A DNA stretch of 8,086 nucleotides from an uncultured Pseudomonadota bacterium (GTDB lineage Bacteria; Myxococcota_A; UBA9042; CAIXZC01): the NCBI GenBank assembly GCA_937884235.1, contig CALGBT010000833.1, positions 1 to 8,086 on the forward strand. The letters run 5' to 3'. A program made the position numbers and the translations under genes. Shown here one piece after another: positions 6,956 through 8,086 of this stretch (position 1 is the stretch's first letter; the number at the start of each line of letters is the position of its first letter). A model generated the notes under the pieces. It ran no database searches. It was given only the letters and a program-made list of their open reading frames with translations, and was not told the origin of the DNA.

Positions 6956-7678
6956 CTACCACTCCCAGCTGACATCGACATCAGCGACGCCGGTGCCCCA
7001 GTCACTCTGATCTCTCCAGTTGCCATTCTCGTCTCCATAGGAAACGGAGAAGCTTTCGACAGTGCCTGGGTCGTCCTTGTTGTACATTTCGTAGACGTAT
7101 ACCGTAGAGCCGCAGAGCAACTCGGCTCCCTGATCGAAGGAGACAATAATTGCGCCGCCATTCATGCTGTAGTAGCCGAGCCACTTACTGTCGCCACCGG
7201 CGCAGTCGCAATCAGCATTCTTATCAAAATCGTAGTCGCCGCAGCCGCAACCGATCTCTTTGGCACAGCCATCGGGCTGACCGAGGACGGTGTTGATGTC
7301 ATCCTTGTCGTTCTTCTGGGCGGTACAAACGCCGCCCACAACATCGGTGTCTTCTTCCACGGTGGCAGCAAAATACTCCGACCCGTCGGGCTGTACCAAC
7401 ACAATACCATCAATGTCGGCACCAGGATTGCCCTCTCCGCAGTTCCCAGTCAAAGTCTGGTTGTTGAGGTCGTCCACAATGCGCACAAAGAAGAGCCCAT
7501 CGCTCTCTCCAGGTACGCAGTCGCCAGACTTAACCACATCTTCGTCGGGAGTGCCGGTATCGTTGTCAACAACGGCATCGTCTTCGTACGTGGTCGCATC
7601 GTCTTCTTCACCGAAGTCACAGGCAAGAACGCCGGTTCCCAGGGCAAACACAGCCAGAATTGCAAACAGTTTCTTCAT
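6956..7678 (-). CDS. Small acidic lipoprotein of unknown function
   Basis: The product has 240 residues and ends in TAG at 6956-6958. Residues 1-20 are a lipoprotein signal with lipobox V-L-A-C20 and Asp at +2. Residues 21-50 are an acidic, Thr-rich linker. From about 60 onward the sequence looks beta-rich: F-F-V-R-I-V-D-D, G-A-D-I-D-G-I-V-L-V, A-I-I-V-S-F and S-T-V-Y-V-Y-E, ending in V-A-D-V-D-V-S-W-E-W. This recalls beta-sandwich domains of secreted myxobacterial proteins, but I cannot name a family. Nine further cysteines (54, 80, 118, 138, 144, 146, 157, 159, 189) suggest disulfides, although the number is odd. The start is supported by GGAGGAG six bases upstream and a promoter at 7761-7788. 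It converges on the deiminase gene with 39 bases between stops, so it is a separate transcript. The gene is certain; the function is unknown. Confidence 0.88.
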   Translation of the reverse strand: MKKLFAILAVFALGTGVLACDFGEEDDATTYEDDAVVDNDTGTPDEDVVKSGDCVPGESDGLFFVRIVDDLNNQTLTGNCGEGNPGADIDGIVLVQPDGSEYFAATVEEDTDVVGGVCTAQKNDKDDINTVLGQPDGCAKEIGCGCGDYDFDKNADCDCAGGDSKWLGYYSMNGGAIIVSFDQGAELLCGSTVYVYEMYNKDDPGTVESFSVSYGDENGNWRDQSDWGTGVADVDVSWEW

Positions 7679-7684
7679 GTCGGT

Positions 7685-7691
7685 CTCCTCC
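7685..7691 (-). promoter_or_regulatory. Ribosome binding site of the small lipoprotein gene
   Basis: The minus strand reads GGAGGAG, then six bases, then the ATG at 7678. It is a strong site and fixes the start at the signal peptide. Confidence 0.85.
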
Positions 7692-7760
7692 GTAAAAGTA
7701 CCGAAATTGATAAGCGCCTAATGTCATTGGCAGCGTCTCATACCACAGCAAGATGCGACT

Positions 7761-7788
7761 AGTATAGCTACAACTGCTGCCAAGTCAA
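7761..7788 (-). promoter_or_regulatory. Sigma70-like promoter of the small lipoprotein gene
   Basis: On the minus strand TTGACT (complement of 7783-7788, five of six) is followed by 16 bases and TATACT (complement of 7761-7766, five of six). The predicted start of transcription is near 7754, leaving an untranslated leader of about 75 bases. It is the best promoter match I found in the window. Confidence 0.7.
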
Positions 7789-7836
7789 GACTCCTTGCAA
7801 CGCCCGAGGCAATTGCGCTGTGCCGTGATTCTAGTG

Positions 7837-7872
7837 TCATCGTGAGCGGAGCGCAGCGTAGTCGAACGATCT
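7837..7872. repeat. Short palindromic element of the TGAGCG...AGTCGAA type
   Basis: The core reads TCATCGTGAGCGG, then AGCGCAGCG, then TAGTCGAACGATCT. Outer arms ATCGT (7839-7843) and ACGAT (7866-7870) are complementary. From memory, intergenic elements of the form TCATCCTGAGCG...AGTCGAAGGATC are scattered in many copies through many environmental bacterial genomes, and this looks like one. Only one copy lies in the window, so the repeat status here is inferred. Confidence 0.5.
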
Positions 7873-8086
7873 CCCCGCACCACCCGTGTCTTTGCCGTAC
7901 CCCGCCCCACCCACACCTATCCCAGCCCCTGCCGTGAGGCTGGTGCCGCCTTTCCCGCCCCACCCAACCAGTCCGGGCAGCGCGCTCCGACCTTGCGCAG
8001 CCAGGCCGGCCACCCTTGCTCCGGACCGGGTGTCCCGTCGGGGGTACTCCCCCCACCGGGCACCCTGCTCTCTCGGCGCCGCCGGT
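7873..8086. other. C-rich non-genic stretch at the right end
   Basis: No open frame here has a ribosome site, signal peptide or recognisable protein. The plus strand is strikingly C-rich and would read as low-complexity Pro-rich peptide in the one frame that stays open to the edge; the minus strand gives an Arg/Gly-rich peptide. It may be intergenic DNA, the start of an unseen gene to the right, or an RNA; the strong hairpin at 8028-8065 is listed separately. Confidence 0.4.
8028..8065. other. Strong GC hairpin
   Basis: GGGTGTCCCG (8028-8037) pairs with CGGGCACCC (8057-8065) with one bulged T at 8033. Inside it GGGGG (8040-8044) pairs with CCCCC (8049-8053) around the loop TACT. No run of T follows on the plus strand and no run of A precedes it, so it is not a standard intrinsic terminator. 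It could be part of a structured RNA, a terminator of another type, or chance in a very GC-rich segment. Confidence 0.45.

Noticed and set aside
6917..7762. A 281-residue plus-strand frame beginning right after the deiminase stop, as a possible downstream operon gene
   Set aside because: It is in antisense register with the small lipoprotein, which has a lipobox, strong ribosome site and good promoter on the minus strand; the plus frame begins without a ribosome site and shows no family motifs.
7724..8056. A 110-residue minus-strand Arg/Gly/Cys-rich frame
   Set aside because: It has low complexity, no ribosome site or signal, runs through the palindromic element and through the promoter of the small lipoprotein gene, and its composition just reflects C-rich DNA.

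Overview
The window looks like a piece of a chromosome from the Myxococcota (Deltaproteobacteria in the older sense) or a close relative. The best evidence is a MYXO-CTERM-type C-terminal sorting signal on the gene at 4946-6916. Supporting it are several secreted proteins rich in disulfide-type cysteine modules, two genes with lipoprotein signal peptides, strong GGAGG ribosome sites and G+C-rich third codon positions. No tRNA, rRNA, CRISPR array, transposase or phage gene is visible.

Layout. (1) Positions 1-4620, minus strand, are the first 1540 codons of one giant gene that runs off the left edge without a stop. It encodes a lipoprotein: a signal peptide with an LTGC lipobox, an acidic stalk, then a very long array of four-cysteine repeats of about 24-26 residues with consensus C-D-D-G-N-x-C-T-x-D-x-C-D/N-P-x-T-G-x-C. 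(2) Positions 4621-4945 are a divergent intergenic region. It holds a good promoter for the rightward gene overlapped by a 6-bp-arm palindrome, and a second inverted repeat. (3) Positions 4946-6916, plus strand, encode a secreted PAD_porph-family deiminase (agmatine deiminase / bacterial peptidylarginine deiminase fold) followed by a 28-cysteine tail and a MYXO-CTERM anchor. (4) Positions 6956-7678, minus strand and convergent with (3), encode a 240-residue lipoprotein with its own sigma70-like promoter at 7761-7788. (5) Positions 7793-8086 contain no convincing gene. They hold a dispersed-repeat-like palindrome and a strong hairpin near the right end.

All three genes are predicted to place their products at the cell envelope or surface: two as lipoproteins, one through the MYXO-CTERM route. 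The divergent pair shares a 325-bp control region, and the tail of the deiminase contains a unit resembling the repeat of the giant lipoprotein. A joint role on the outer surface is therefore plausible but is inference; nothing in the sequence proves that the genes act together. The most interesting content is the giant repeat lipoprotein beside a surface-anchored arginine/agmatine-type deiminase.
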